This document shows, piece by piece, positions 32,113 to 41,305 of a DNA stretch of 60,507 nt. Location of the stretch: contig NTHE01000048.1 in NCBI GenBank assembly GCA_002551355.1, positions 8,047-68,553 of the forward strand, read 5' to 3'. The position numbers and the translations under genes were made by a program. Each line of letters opens with the position of its first letter. The stretch's first letter is position 1. The notes under the pieces were generated by a model, which worked only from the letters and a program-made list of their open reading frames with translations, was not told the origin of the DNA and did not search any database. This DNA comes from Streptomyces sp. man185. GTDB taxonomy: Bacteria; Actinomycetota; Actinomycetes; Streptomycetales; Streptomycetaceae.

Positions 32113-33930
32113 TCAGGGAGCCGGGACCGGGGCCGGGTGGGAGTCGCGGCGGATCAGGGCGGCGTAGCGGCCGTCGCGGTCGAGCAGCTCCTCGTGCGTA
32201 CCTCGCTCGGCGACCCGGCCGTCCTCCAGGACGACGATCTGGTCCGCGTCGCGGACGGTGGAGAGCCGGTGCGCGATGGTGAGCGTGGTCCGTCCGGCGG
32301 ACAGGGCGTCGATCGCTTCCTGCACGGCCTGTTCCGTACGGGTGTCGAGCGCGCTGGTCGCTTCGTCGAGGATCAGCACCGGCGGATCGCGCAGGATGGT
32401 GCGGGCGATGGCGAGGCGCTGCTTCTCGCCGCCCGAGAAGCGGTAGCCGCGCTCACCGACCATCGTGTCGTAGCCGTCGGGCAGGGAGGCGATGTGGTCG
32501 TGGATCTGCGCGGCGCGGGCCGCGGCCTCGATCTCCTCGTCGGTGGCCTCCGGCTTGGCGAAGCGCAGGTTCTCGGCGACCGAGGCGTGGAAGAGGTAGG
32601 TCTCCTGGGAGACGACGCCGACCGCCCGGGCGAGGGTGTCGAAGTCCAGGTCGCGGACGTCGACCCCGTCGAGCGTGACGCGGCCGCCGGTGACGTCGTA
32701 CAGCCGGGGCACCAGGTAGCTGAGGGTCGATTTGCCGGAACCGGTGGATCCGACGACCGCGAGGCCGGCGCCCGCGGGGACGGTCACGTCGATGCCGGTC
32801 AGGGTCGGGCCGCTCTTCTCGTCGTAGCTGAAGTCGACGTCCTCGAAGGCGATCTCGCCACGGATCTTCTCCAGGCGGACCGGGTGTTCCGGTTCGGTGA
32901 TGTCCACCGTGAGGTCGAGGTACTCGAAGATGCGCTGGAAGAGGGCGAGGGAGGTCTGCATCTGCACACCGGTGGAGAGCAGGCTGACCGCCGGCCGGAA
33001 CAGCCCCTGCTGGAGCGTGACGAAGGCGACCAGCGTGCCGATGGAGACGGCGGCGGCGCCGGACGCGAAGGTGAGACCGGCCGCCCAGTAGATGACGGCG
33101 GGCATGGCGGCCATCACGATGCCGATCGTCGACATCCGCCAGCGGCCGGCCATGTTGGAGCGCACTTCGAGGTCGACCAGGCGCTCGGACTCCTCGGCGA
33201 AGCCCTGGGTGAGGGAGTCGGAGCGGCCCATGGTGCGGCCGAGGAGGATGCCGCTGACCGAGAGGGACTCGGTGACCGTGGCGGCCATCGCGGCCATCTG
33301 CTTCTGGCGCTGCGTGGTGATCTTCTTGCGTTCGCGGCCGACGCGGCGGCTGATCGCGACGAAGACCGGCAGCAGGAGCAGCGAGACGACGGTGAGCCGC
33401 CAGTCGAGGGCGAGCATGGCGACGACGGTCGCGATGACGGCCGTGAGGTTGGAGACCAGCGAGGTCGCGGTGGAGGTGACCGTCGCCTGCATACCGCCGA
33501 TGTCGTTGGCGATGCGGGACTGGACCTCGCCTGTGCGGGTGCGGGTGAAGAAGGCGAGCGGCATCCGCTGGAGCTGGGTGTAGACGGCGGTGCGCAGGTC
33601 GTGCATCACGCGCTGGCCGACGGTGGTCGAGATGAGGGTCTGGAGCACGCCGAAGACGCTGGTCATCACGGCGGTGAGGATCATGCCGAGGGCCAGCAGG
33701 GTCAGCAGGCCCGTGCGTCCCTGCGGGATGGCGGTGTCGAGGATCTCACGCAGCAGGAACGGGGAGGCGACGGACACCAGGGAGGATGCGCCGACCAGCA
33801 GGCCGACGACGGCCAGGCGGCCGCGATAAGGGCGGAAGAGACGGAGGATGCGGCGCACCTCGGCGGGCGGCCGGTCGGCGTCGGTGCGGGCATCGGGCGG
33901 GGGCGTCCACGTGGGTTCGTCGGGTTTCAT
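32113..33930 (-). CDS. ABC exporter, fused membrane and ATP-binding half-transporter
   Basis: A 605-residue type IV ABC half-transporter: six membrane segments (~30-320) then an NBD with Walker A GSTGSGKST, Q-loop VSQETYLF, signature FSGGEKQR, Walker B VLILDEATSALD and H-loop AHRLS, all intact. It would act as a homodimeric lipid, peptide or drug exporter. The start at 33930 has GAAGGAG upstream; the longer open frame has no signal. It is divergent from a MarR regulator with a palindromic intergenic region, so it is most likely the regulator's target. Confidence 0.9.
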   Translation of the reverse strand: MKPDEPTWTPPPDARTDADRPPAEVRRILRLFRPYRGRLAVVGLLVGASSLVSVASPFLLREILDTAIPQGRTGLLTLLALGMILTAVMTSVFGVLQTLISTTVGQRVMHDLRTAVYTQLQRMPLAFFTRTRTGEVQSRIANDIGGMQATVTSTATSLVSNLTAVIATVVAMLALDWRLTVVSLLLLPVFVAISRRVGRERKKITTQRQKQMAAMAATVTESLSVSGILLGRTMGRSDSLTQGFAEESERLVDLEVRSNMAGRWRMSTIGIVMAAMPAVIYWAAGLTFASGAAAVSIGTLVAFVTLQQGLFRPAVSLLSTGVQMQTSLALFQRIFEYLDLTVDITEPEHPVRLEKIRGEIAFEDVDFSYDEKSGPTLTGIDVTVPAGAGLAVVGSTGSGKSTLSYLVPRLYDVTGGRVTLDGVDVRDLDFDTLARAVGVVSQETYLFHASVAENLRFAKPEATDEEIEAAARAAQIHDHIASLPDGYDTMVGERGYRFSGGEKQRLAIARTILRDPPVLILDEATSALDTRTEQAVQEAIDALSAGRTTLTIAHRLSTVRDADQIVVLEDGRVAERGTHEELLDRDGRYAALIRRDSHPAPVPAP

Positions 33931-33996
33931 GGGCTCCTTCGTCGGGCGTGAGGCGCGGCCGGGACAAACCCGACCTTCGCACATCGAGAGCTTAGC

Positions 33997-34041
33997 TCAT
34001 TGTTACCTGTACTCACAATGAACAAGGTCCTGATATTGTTC
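33997..34041. promoter_or_regulatory. Two inverted repeats between the ABC exporter and marR, candidate MarR operators
   Basis: TCATTGT (33997-34003) and ACAATGA (34015-34021) flank an 11-base spacer; GAACAA (34020-34025) and TTGTTC (34036-34041) flank a 10-base spacer. Both share the TTGT/ACAA half-site and the second ends 4 bases before the marR ATG. This AT-rich patch stands out against the flanks, and position fits autoregulation plus control of the exporter. Confidence 0.6.
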
Positions 34042-34045
34042 CCCC

Positions 34046-34510
34046 ATGGACGCCCCAGATTCCCCCGGCTCCCCCGATTCCCGCGACGGTGTGCTCGCCG
34101 AGCAGCTGCTGCGCCTCACCCGTCGGCTGCACCGCATCCAGCGCCGCCAGCTGGAGCCGATCGACATCACTCCGGCCCAGTTCCGGCTGTTGCGGACGGT
34201 CGCGAGTTACGACGCGGCCCCCCGGATGGCGGATCTCGCCCGGCGTCTGGACGTGGTTCCGCGCGCCGTGACGACACTGGTGGACGCCCTGGAGGCGAGC
34301 GGCCGGGTGCGCCGCGCCCCGGATCCCGACAGCCGCCGGGTGGTCCGGATCGAGATCACCGACGAGGGGCGCGCCACGCTGCGGTCCCTGCGCAGCGCGC
34401 GCCGGGCCGCCGCAGAGGAGATCCTGGCTCCGTTGACCGCCGATCAGCGCGAGGTGCTCGGCGGGCTGCTGTCCGCTCTGGTCGACGGAATGCCGGAGCG
34501 CCACTGCTGA
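34046..34510 (+). CDS. MarR-family transcriptional regulator
   Basis: A 154-residue winged-helix protein. Core: ITPAQFRLLRTVASYDAAPR, recognition helix MADLARRLDVVPRAVTTLVD, wing ASGRVRRAPDPDSRRVVRIE. The N- and C-terminal helices give the dimer. It very likely represses the divergent ABC exporter and itself, with release by a small ligand, perhaps the exported compound. The ATG at 34046 has no ribosome site, so the message may be leaderless; the next Met is far downstream inside the fold. Confidence 0.9.
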   Translation: MDAPDSPGSPDSRDGVLAEQLLRLTRRLHRIQRRQLEPIDITPAQFRLLRTVASYDAAPRMADLARRLDVVPRAVTTLVDALEASGRVRRAPDPDSRRVVRIEITDEGRATLRSLRSARRAAAEEILAPLTADQREVLGGLLSALVDGMPERHC

Positions 34511-34591
34511 GAGCTGTCGCTGAAGAGCCGTTGCCGAGAGCCGTTGCCGAGTGCGACCGCTGAGCGCCGCGCCGAGGGGAAGGCCGATCAC

Positions 34592-37543
34592 ATGCCTCTG
34601 CTGGAGCCCGATCCGGAAGCCCTGCGCCCGGGAACGGCAAGGGAACCCGCCCCCGACCGGGTCACCGACCGCAGCGCGGGCGGCACCCCCGAGCCCCTGC
34701 GCTCCGAGCTGATCGCCCTGCTCGGCGAGGACAAGGTGCTCTGGAAGATCTCCGACCTCGTGCGGTACGCCTCCGACGCCAGCCCCTACCGCTTCCTCCC
34801 CCGGGTCGTGCTGGTCCCCGAGGACCTCGACGACGTCTCCGCGATTTTTTCGTACGCCCACGGCAAGGGCCGTGACGTGGTCTTCCGGGCCGCCGGCACC
34901 AGCCTCAACGGCCAGGCGCAGGGCGAGGACATCCTCGTCGACGTACGCCGCCACTGGACCGGCGTCGACGTGCTGGACGACGGGGCGCGGGCCCGGATCC
35001 TGCCGGGCACCACCGTCATGCGGGCCAACATCACCCTCGCCCGGTTCGGCAGACTGCTGGGCCCCGACCCGGCCAGCGCCATCGCCTGCACCGTCGGCGG
35101 GGTCGTCGCCAACAACGCCTCGGGCATGACGGCGGGCACCACCCGCAACTCCTACCGGACGCTCGCCTCGCTCACCTTCGTCCTGCCGAGCGGCACCGTC
35201 GTCGACACGGCCGACCCCGCCGCCGACGAGGAGCTGGCCCACGCCGAGCCGGAGCTGTGCGCGGGACTGCTGGAGCTGAAGGCGGAGATCGAGGCGGACG
35301 CGGAGCTGACCGCTCGGATCCGCGCCAAGTACACGATCAAGAACACCAACGGCTACCGCCTGGACGCCTTTCTCGACGGGGCGACCCCGGTGCAGATCCT
35401 GCGGGGTCTCATGGTCGGCTCCGAGGGCACCTTCGGCTTCATCTCCGAGGTCGTCTTCGACACCCTGCCGCTGGACCGGCGGATCTCCAGCGCCCTGCTG
35501 TTCTTCCCCTCCCTCACCGCCGCCGCGGCCGCCGTGCCCCGGTTCAACGAGGCGGGGGCGATCGCCGTGGAGCTGATGGACGGCAACACCCTGCGCGCTT
35601 CGGTGAGCGTGCCGGGCGTTCCGGCGGACTGGGCGGCGCTGCCCCGGGAGACGACCGCGCTGCTGGTGGAGTTCCGGGCGGCCGACGAGGCGGGCCAGGA
35701 GGCGTTCGAGCGGGCGGCGGACACCGTCGTCGCCGATCTGGACCTGGTCCGTCCGGCCGCGTCGGTGACCAACGCGTTCACCCGGGACGCCGGGACGATC
35801 GCCGGGTACTGGAAGGCCCGCAAAGCGTTCGTCACGGCGGTCGGCGGGTCCCGGCCCTCGGGCACCACCCTGATCACGGAGGACTTCGCGGTGCCGCCCC
35901 ACCGGCTGGCGGACGCCTGCGAGGCGCTGCTGGAGCTCCAGTCGCGCCACGGCTTCGACGCCGCCGTGGCCGGTCATGCGGCGCACGGCAATCTGCACTT
36001 CCTGCTCGCGTTCGACGCGGCGAAACCGGCCGACGTGACGCGGTACGACGCGTTCATGCAGGAGTTCTGCGCGCTGGTGGTGGACCGGTTCGACGGGTCG
36101 CTCAAGGCGGAGCACGCCACCGGACGCAATATCGCGCCGTTCCTGGAGCGGGAGTGGGGGCCGCGCGCCACCGAGCTGATGTGGCGGACCAAGCAGGTCA
36201 TCGATCCCGCCGGGGTGCTCGCCCCGCGCATCGTGCTGGACCGGGACCCACGGGCCCATCTGCGGGGTCTGAAGACCATTCCGAAGGTGGAGGCGGTCGC
36301 CGACCCGTGCATCGAGTGCGGCTTCTGCGAACCGACCTGTCCCAGCGAGGATCTGACGACCACTCCGCGCCAGCGGATCGTGCTGCGCCGGGAGATGATG
36401 CGCCAGAGCGACGGCTCACCGGTGGAGGCCGGCCTCCTGGACGCGTACGGATACGACGCCGTGGACACCTGTGCCGGGGATTCCACCTGCAAACTCGCCT
36501 GCCCGGTCGGCATCGACACCGGGGCGATGATGAAGGGTTTCCGGCACCGCAGGCACACGCCGCGCGAGGAGCGGATCGCCGCGCTCACCGCGAAGAACTT
36601 CCGCGCGGTCGAGGCCTCGGCGCGGCTCGCCGTGGCGGCGGCCGACGCGGTCGGGGACCGGGTGGGCGACGGTCCCCTGCAGGCCGTGACGCGGCTCGCC
36701 CGCAAGGCAGTCCGCCCCGATCTCGTACCGGAGTGGCTGCCGCAGATCCCCGGCGCGGCGGCCCGGCGACTGCCGCGCACCTCCCGCGTCGGGGCGAGCG
36801 CGGTCTACTACCCGGCCTGCGTCAACCGCATCTTCGCCGGGCCGGACGGTGGCAGCGGCTCCGAGCTCTCCCTGGCCGAGGCGGTGGTCGCCGTGTCCGG
36901 GCGGGCCGGAAAACCGGTGTGGATCCCGGAGGACGTCGCGGGGACGTGCTGCGCGACGATCTGGCACTCCAAGGGGTACGACGCGGGCAACAGGATCATG
37001 GCGAACCGCATCGTGGAGGCCGCCTGGGGCTGGACGGCGGGCGGGACGCTGCCGCTGGTGGTGGACGCCTCCTCGTGCACGCTCGGCATCGCCGAGGAGG
37101 TGGTGCCCTACCTCACCGATGACAACCGGGCGCTGCACCGCGAACTGACCGTCGTGGACTCACTGGTGTGGGCGGCCGACGAGCTGCTGCCGCAGTTGAC
37201 GGTGTTCCGGACCGCCGGTTCGGCCGTCGTGCATCCGACCTGTTCGATGGAACACCTGGGTGACGTGGGGCAGTTGCGCGCCCTGGCCGCGGCCTGCGCG
37301 GAGGAGGTCGTGGTCCCGGACGACGCGGGATGCTGCGCGTTCGCGGGCGACCGGGGCATGCTGCACAAGGAGTTGACCGACTCGGCGACGGCCAAGGAGG
37401 CGGCCGAGGTCGACCGCCGCCCCTACGACGCCTATCTGTCGGCGAACCGGATGTGCGAGATCGGCATGGAGCGGGCGACCGGGCACCCGTACCGCTCGGC
37501 GCTGATCGCATTGGAACACGCCACCCGGCCCACCGTCCGATGA
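34592..37543 (+). CDS. FAD-linked oxidase with Fe-S and CCG domains (D-lactate/glycolate dehydrogenase-like)
   Basis: A 983-residue fusion. Residues ~45-280 are a PCMH-type FAD domain (FRAAGTSLNGQAQGEDILVD; TVGGVVANNASGMTAG), ~280-560 the FAD-oxidase C-terminal domain (YTIKNTNGYRLDAFLDG; AGHAAHGNLHFLL). A 4Fe-4S pair follows at CIECGFCEPTCP (573-584) and CAGDSTCKLACPVG (from 627), then two CCG cysteine-rich domains (CVNRIF; GTCCATIWHSKGYD; HPTCSMEHLGD; DAGCCAFAGDRG). It probably oxidises D-lactate or another 2-hydroxyacid and passes electrons to quinone. ATG 34592 has GAGGGGAAGG upstream. It follows marR by 81 bases. Confidence 0.9.
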   Translation: MPLLEPDPEALRPGTAREPAPDRVTDRSAGGTPEPLRSELIALLGEDKVLWKISDLVRYASDASPYRFLPRVVLVPEDLDDVSAIFSYAHGKGRDVVFRAAGTSLNGQAQGEDILVDVRRHWTGVDVLDDGARARILPGTTVMRANITLARFGRLLGPDPASAIACTVGGVVANNASGMTAGTTRNSYRTLASLTFVLPSGTVVDTADPAADEELAHAEPELCAGLLELKAEIEADAELTARIRAKYTIKNTNGYRLDAFLDGATPVQILRGLMVGSEGTFGFISEVVFDTLPLDRRISSALLFFPSLTAAAAAVPRFNEAGAIAVELMDGNTLRASVSVPGVPADWAALPRETTALLVEFRAADEAGQEAFERAADTVVADLDLVRPAASVTNAFTRDAGTIAGYWKARKAFVTAVGGSRPSGTTLITEDFAVPPHRLADACEALLELQSRHGFDAAVAGHAAHGNLHFLLAFDAAKPADVTRYDAFMQEFCALVVDRFDGSLKAEHATGRNIAPFLEREWGPRATELMWRTKQVIDPAGVLAPRIVLDRDPRAHLRGLKTIPKVEAVADPCIECGFCEPTCPSEDLTTTPRQRIVLRREMMRQSDGSPVEAGLLDAYGYDAVDTCAGDSTCKLACPVGIDTGAMMKGFRHRRHTPREERIAALTAKNFRAVEASARLAVAAADAVGDRVGDGPLQAVTRLARKAVRPDLVPEWLPQIPGAAARRLPRTSRVGASAVYYPACVNRIFAGPDGGSGSELSLAEAVVAVSGRAGKPVWIPEDVAGTCCATIWHSKGYDAGNRIMANRIVEAAWGWTAGGTLPLVVDASSCTLGIAEEVVPYLTDDNRALHRELTVVDSLVWAADELLPQLTVFRTAGSAVVHPTCSMEHLGDVGQLRALAAACAEEVVVPDDAGCCAFAGDRGMLHKELTDSATAKEAAEVDRRPYDAYLSANRMCEIGMERATGHPYRSALIALEHATRPTVR

Positions 37544-37600
37544 CCCCCTGACGGCGGCCGGAGACACCCCTTCCGACGTGCACAAATGAGCGTTTCGCGG

Positions 37601-37625
37601 CCCCGATTGGTTGCACCAGTCGGGG
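37601..37625 (+). terminator. Terminator of the FAD/Fe-S oxidase gene
   Basis: CCCCGATTGGT (37601-37611), loop TGC, ACCAGTCGGGG (37615-37625): an 11-base stem with one G-T pair, 57 bases after the stop. Confidence 0.7.
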
Positions 37626-37645
37626 TCTCGGCGTGCCGTGAGAAA

Positions 37646-37673
37646 AGTCCAAGGTTTGAGGACAAGAGTCCAA
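37646..37673. promoter_or_regulatory. Direct repeats AGTCCAA upstream of the GH109-like gene
   Basis: AGTCCAA at 37646-37652 and 37667-37673 are 21 bases apart, two helical turns, so a dimeric regulator could contact the same DNA face. Between them, GTCC and GGAC also form a weak inverted repeat. They lie ~130 bases before the start codon. The regulator is unknown. Confidence 0.4.
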
Positions 37674-37803
37674 ATACTTCCCTTGCGCACCATCAGCCTC
37701 ACCCTCCAGGGTCCTTACCGAGCCCCGGTCCCCGTGCTCGCCATCCGTGCGGGGACCGGACGCGCTCGCGCACCGTCTGCACCCAACCCCACCTGGAGGC
37801 TCG

Positions 37804-39288
37804 ATGAACGACGACGCCCGGCCCGCACCGGAACCGCAGGGCATACCCCCGCACAGCGGCGCGGCCGACGAGGCGAAGCGGCAGGATCCCAGCCGCCGTT
37901 CGGTGCTGTGGACCACGGCGGGCGTGGCCGGCGCCGGAATCGGCCTCGGCGCACTGGGCGGAGGAACCGCGTCGGCGGCCGGGGCGACCGCCCCCGAAGC
38001 CGTCGCGGCCGCGGAGGCCGTCGCCGCCGCTCCCGCCCGGCAGGGCCGCACCATGGCGGGCGTGCCCTTCGAGCGACGCTCCACGGTCCGGGTCGGCATC
38101 ATCGGCCTCGGCAACCGCGGCGACAGCATGATCGACCTGTTCCTCGCCGTCCCGGGCGTCCAGGTCAAGGCGGTGTGCGACACGGTCCGGGACAAGGCGG
38201 AGAAGGCCGCCAAGAAGGTGACGGCCGCCGGTCAGCCCGCCCCGGCGATCTACGCCAAGGACGAGCACGACTACGAGAACCTCTGCAAGCGCGGGGACCT
38301 CGACTTCGTCTACGTCGTGACGCCGTGGGAGCTGCACTTCCCGATGGCGAAGACGGCGATGCTGAACGGCAAGCACGTCGGCGTGGAGTGTCCGATCGCG
38401 ATGCGGCTGGAGGAGCTCTGGCAGCTCGTCGACCTCTCCGAGCGCACCCGGCGGCACTGCATGCAGCTGGAGAACTGTTGTTACGGCAGGAACGAGATGC
38501 GGGTGCTGCGCATGGCGCACGCCGGTCTCTTCGGTGATCTGCTGCACGGGGCGGGGGCCTACAACCACGACCTGCGCGAGCTGATGTTCGACCCCGACTA
38601 CTACGAGGGTCCGTGGCGGCGGCTGTGGCACACCCGGCTGCGCGGTGACCTCTACCCCAACCACGGGTTCGGTCCGGTCGCCAACTACATGGACGTCAAC
38701 CGGGGCGACCGGGCCGTGAGCATCACGAGCATCGGCACCCCGGCGCTGGGGCTCGCCGCCTACCGCAAGGAGCACATGCCGCCCGGCGACCCGAGCTGGA
38801 AGGAGTCGTACATCGGGGCCGACCGGACGATCAGCCTCGTGCAGACGGCCAAGGGGCGGGTGATCCGGCTGGAGCACGACGTGTCGTCCCCGCACCCCTA
38901 CTCGCGTATCAACAGCCTCGGCGGTACGCGGGGCGTGTTCGAGGACTACCCGGAGCGCATCTATCTGGAGCCCACGAACACGAACCACGCGTGGGACGAC
39001 TTCAAGAAGTACGCCGAGTGGGACCACTGGCTCTGGAAGGAGCACGCGAATCCGCCGGGCGGGCACGGCGGCATGGACTACATGATGGTCTTCCGGCTGA
39101 TGCAGTGCATGCGGCTCGGACTGGTACCCGACTTCGACGTGTACGACGCGGCGACCTGGACGGCCCCCGTGCCACTGAGCCACCTCTCCATCAAGGCCAA
39201 GGGCGCACCGCTGCCGATCCCGGACTTCACCCGGGGCGAGTGGAAGAAGGCCCGGTCCGGCATGGACTCCGAGAAGCCCGCGGAGTGA
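37804..39288 (+). CDS. Secreted Gfo/Idh/MocA oxidoreductase, GH109-like
   Basis: A 494-residue protein. A twin-arginine signal (DPSRRSVLWTTAGVAGAGIG, ending near ASA) suggests Tat export with its cofactor bound. Then the Rossmann fold (VRVGIIGLGNRGDSMIDLFL), VYVVTPWELHFPMAKTAML, GVECPIAMRLEELW, and the family's C-terminal sheet (GAYNHDLRELMF; GFGPVANYMDVNRGD; HGGMDYMMVFRLM). This pattern matches GH109 proteins such as alpha-N-acetylgalactosaminidase, which use NAD+ in a redox-assisted hydrolysis. Substrate specificity is not proven. ATG 37804 follows TGGAGG. Confidence 0.85.
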   Translation: MNDDARPAPEPQGIPPHSGAADEAKRQDPSRRSVLWTTAGVAGAGIGLGALGGGTASAAGATAPEAVAAAEAVAAAPARQGRTMAGVPFERRSTVRVGIIGLGNRGDSMIDLFLAVPGVQVKAVCDTVRDKAEKAAKKVTAAGQPAPAIYAKDEHDYENLCKRGDLDFVYVVTPWELHFPMAKTAMLNGKHVGVECPIAMRLEELWQLVDLSERTRRHCMQLENCCYGRNEMRVLRMAHAGLFGDLLHGAGAYNHDLRELMFDPDYYEGPWRRLWHTRLRGDLYPNHGFGPVANYMDVNRGDRAVSITSIGTPALGLAAYRKEHMPPGDPSWKESYIGADRTISLVQTAKGRVIRLEHDVSSPHPYSRINSLGGTRGVFEDYPERIYLEPTNTNHAWDDFKKYAEWDHWLWKEHANPPGGHGGMDYMMVFRLMQCMRLGLVPDFDVYDAATWTAPVPLSHLSIKAKGAPLPIPDFTRGEWKKARSGMDSEKPAE

Positions 39289-39295
39289 CGTTCCC

Positions 39296-39326
39296 GGGGT
39301 CCCGGGCCGACCGGGCCCGGGACCCC
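39296..39326 (+). terminator. Terminator of the GH109-like gene
   Basis: A perfect 13-base stem, GGGGTCCCGGGCC with GGCCCGGGACCCC, and a 5-base loop, begins 8 bases after the stop codon. Confidence 0.8.
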
Positions 39327-39445
39327 GCAGGGCGGTGGCACGCCGTAAAACCGGTTGCCCCGGAACGGGACGAACAGGGAACCTTGCACGTCACCCCGTT
39401 CTTCGAGATCAACCCGGATCTCCGTTTCACAAGCCCTGGGACGTC

Positions 39446-41305
39446 ATGCAGATTCGCGACCTTCCGTATTCGGATCCCGGCGACCCCGATGTCCGTTCAG
39501 GCCCCCGATTCCTGTACTGGCTCGGGCGCAATCAGCTCGGTGGGCAGCTGAAGTCCCTCTCCTGGGGGCTGCTGCACCAGCTCGGCATCGCGGGACTGCC
39601 GGTCACCGTGGGGCTCGCCGTCCAGGCCGTCATCGACCGCTCCGGGGGGCGGCTCGCCCTGGCGGGTGGCCTCATCGTGGCCCTCGGCGTGCTGATCGCC
39701 GTCGGCGACACCATGCTCCACCGGACCGCCGTGACCAACTGGATCACCGCCGCCGCTCGGGTGCAGCAGCTGCTCGCACGCAAGACCGCCGAGCTGGGAT
39801 CGGCGCTGACGCGGCGCGTCGCGGCCGGTGAGGTCGTCGCCGTCTCGACCGGCGACGTGGAGAAGATCGGCTGGTTCGTCGAGGCGCTCTCCCGCTTCGC
39901 CGCCGCGGCCACCGCCCTCGTGGTGATCTGCGTCGGCCTGGCGATCTACCTCCCGTCCCTCGGTCTGATGGTGGCGCTCGCCATGCCGGTGCTCGCCCTG
40001 GCCGTGCTGCCGTTGCTGCCGCGCGCCACCCGCCGCGCCGACGAGCAGCGCGAGAAGGCGGGCAAGGCCACCGAGCTGGCCTCGGACACCGTCGCCGGAC
40101 TGCGGGTGCTGCGTGGCATCGGCGGCGAGGAGCTGTTCCTCGGCCGCTACCGCCGCGCCTCCCAGGAGGTCCGCCGCGCGGCCGTGCGCAGCGCCAGGAT
40201 GTGGGCGCTGATCTCGGCGGTGCAGGTGCTGCTGCCGGGGATCCTGCTGATCTCCCTGGTCTGGTACGGGGCGACGCTCGCCCGGGACGGCCGCATCGAC
40301 GTCGGCCAGCTCGTCACGGTCTACAGCGCGGCCACCCTGATGCTGTTCCCGCTCCGTCACTTCGAGGAGATCGCGATGGCGTACTCCTTCTCGCGGCCGT
40401 CCGCCCAGCGTGCGGTGCGCGTGCTGTCGCTGCGCCGCAGCTCGCGGGAGGCCACGGTGGAGGGCGTGACGCCGACCGGTGATCTGTACGACCCGGCGAC
40501 CGGACTGATGGCCCCGCGGGGGAAGTTCACGGCCGTCGTCTGCGGCGACCCGGACGAGGCGGGCCGGCTGGCCGAGCGGCTCGGCGGGCACGCGGGGACC
40601 GGCGAGGAGAACGGGGAGGAGGACGGCGAGGCTTCGGCGGCGACCCCGTCGGTGCTGCTCGGCGGGGTCGCCCTGGACGAGATCCCGCTGGACGCCGCAC
40701 GGGCCGCGGTACTGGTCCAGGACAAGGACCCGGTGCTGCTGTCCGGCACGCTCCGGGAGCTGCTCGACGTACCGTCCTCGGGCCTGGTCACAGCGGACGC
40801 GGCCTTGGAGGCGGCCCAGTGCGGTGATGTGCTGAGCGCCCTGGCGCAGGCGTCCCCCGACAACGACGGGGACCCGATGCGGACCCGGATCACCGAGCGC
40901 GGCCGGTCCCTGTCCGGCGGCCAGCGCCAGCGCCTCGCGCTGGCCCGGTCTCTGGTCACCGACCCGGAGGCGCTGGTGCTCGACGAGCCGACCTCCGCGG
41001 TCGACTCGCACACCGAGGCGCGGGTCGCCGCCGGGATCGCCGAGCTGCGCCGGGGACGTACGACGGTGGCGTTCGCCTCGTCGCCGCTGCTGCTCGACGC
41101 CGCCGACCGGGTGGTCCTCGTCCACGAAGGCGCCGTCGTCGCCGTGGGGGGCCACCGCGAACTGCTGCGCACCGAACCGCGCTACCGGGCGGTCGTCACC
41201 CGGGAGACCGACGACGAGGCGGCGGCGTCCGCACCGGACACCACGGCCGGCATCGAAGCGGTCCCCGCCATGAAGAGCATCCAGGAAATCGAGGAGAGGG
41301 CATGA
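39446..41305 (+). CDS. ABC exporter subunit 1, with degenerate Walker A and intact LSGGQ
   Basis: A 619-residue fused membrane/ATPase half-transporter. Membrane segments at ~35-320; the NBD is unusual. The Walker A position reads VVCGDPDEAGR (about 363-374) and lacks the GxGKS/T lysine loop. The H-loop His is also replaced (VAFASSPLLL). By contrast the signature LSGGQRQR (489-496), Walker B ALVLDEP and D-loop are canonical. An acidic insert (EENGEEDGEA) lies after the Walker region. It would pair with the next gene's product, giving one hydrolytic site. The start at 39446 has only a weak ribosome site. Start codon overlap with the next gene (ATGA) shows coupling. Confidence 0.88.
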   Translation: MQIRDLPYSDPGDPDVRSGPRFLYWLGRNQLGGQLKSLSWGLLHQLGIAGLPVTVGLAVQAVIDRSGGRLALAGGLIVALGVLIAVGDTMLHRTAVTNWITAAARVQQLLARKTAELGSALTRRVAAGEVVAVSTGDVEKIGWFVEALSRFAAAATALVVICVGLAIYLPSLGLMVALAMPVLALAVLPLLPRATRRADEQREKAGKATELASDTVAGLRVLRGIGGEELFLGRYRRASQEVRRAAVRSARMWALISAVQVLLPGILLISLVWYGATLARDGRIDVGQLVTVYSAATLMLFPLRHFEEIAMAYSFSRPSAQRAVRVLSLRRSSREATVEGVTPTGDLYDPATGLMAPRGKFTAVVCGDPDEAGRLAERLGGHAGTGEENGEEDGEASAATPSVLLGGVALDEIPLDAARAAVLVQDKDPVLLSGTLRELLDVPSSGLVTADAALEAAQCGDVLSALAQASPDNDGDPMRTRITERGRSLSGGQRQRLALARSLVTDPEALVLDEPTSAVDSHTEARVAAGIAELRRGRTTVAFASSPLLLDAADRVVLVHEGAVVAVGGHRELLRTEPRYRAVVTRETDDEAAASAPDTTAGIEAVPAMKSIQEIEERA

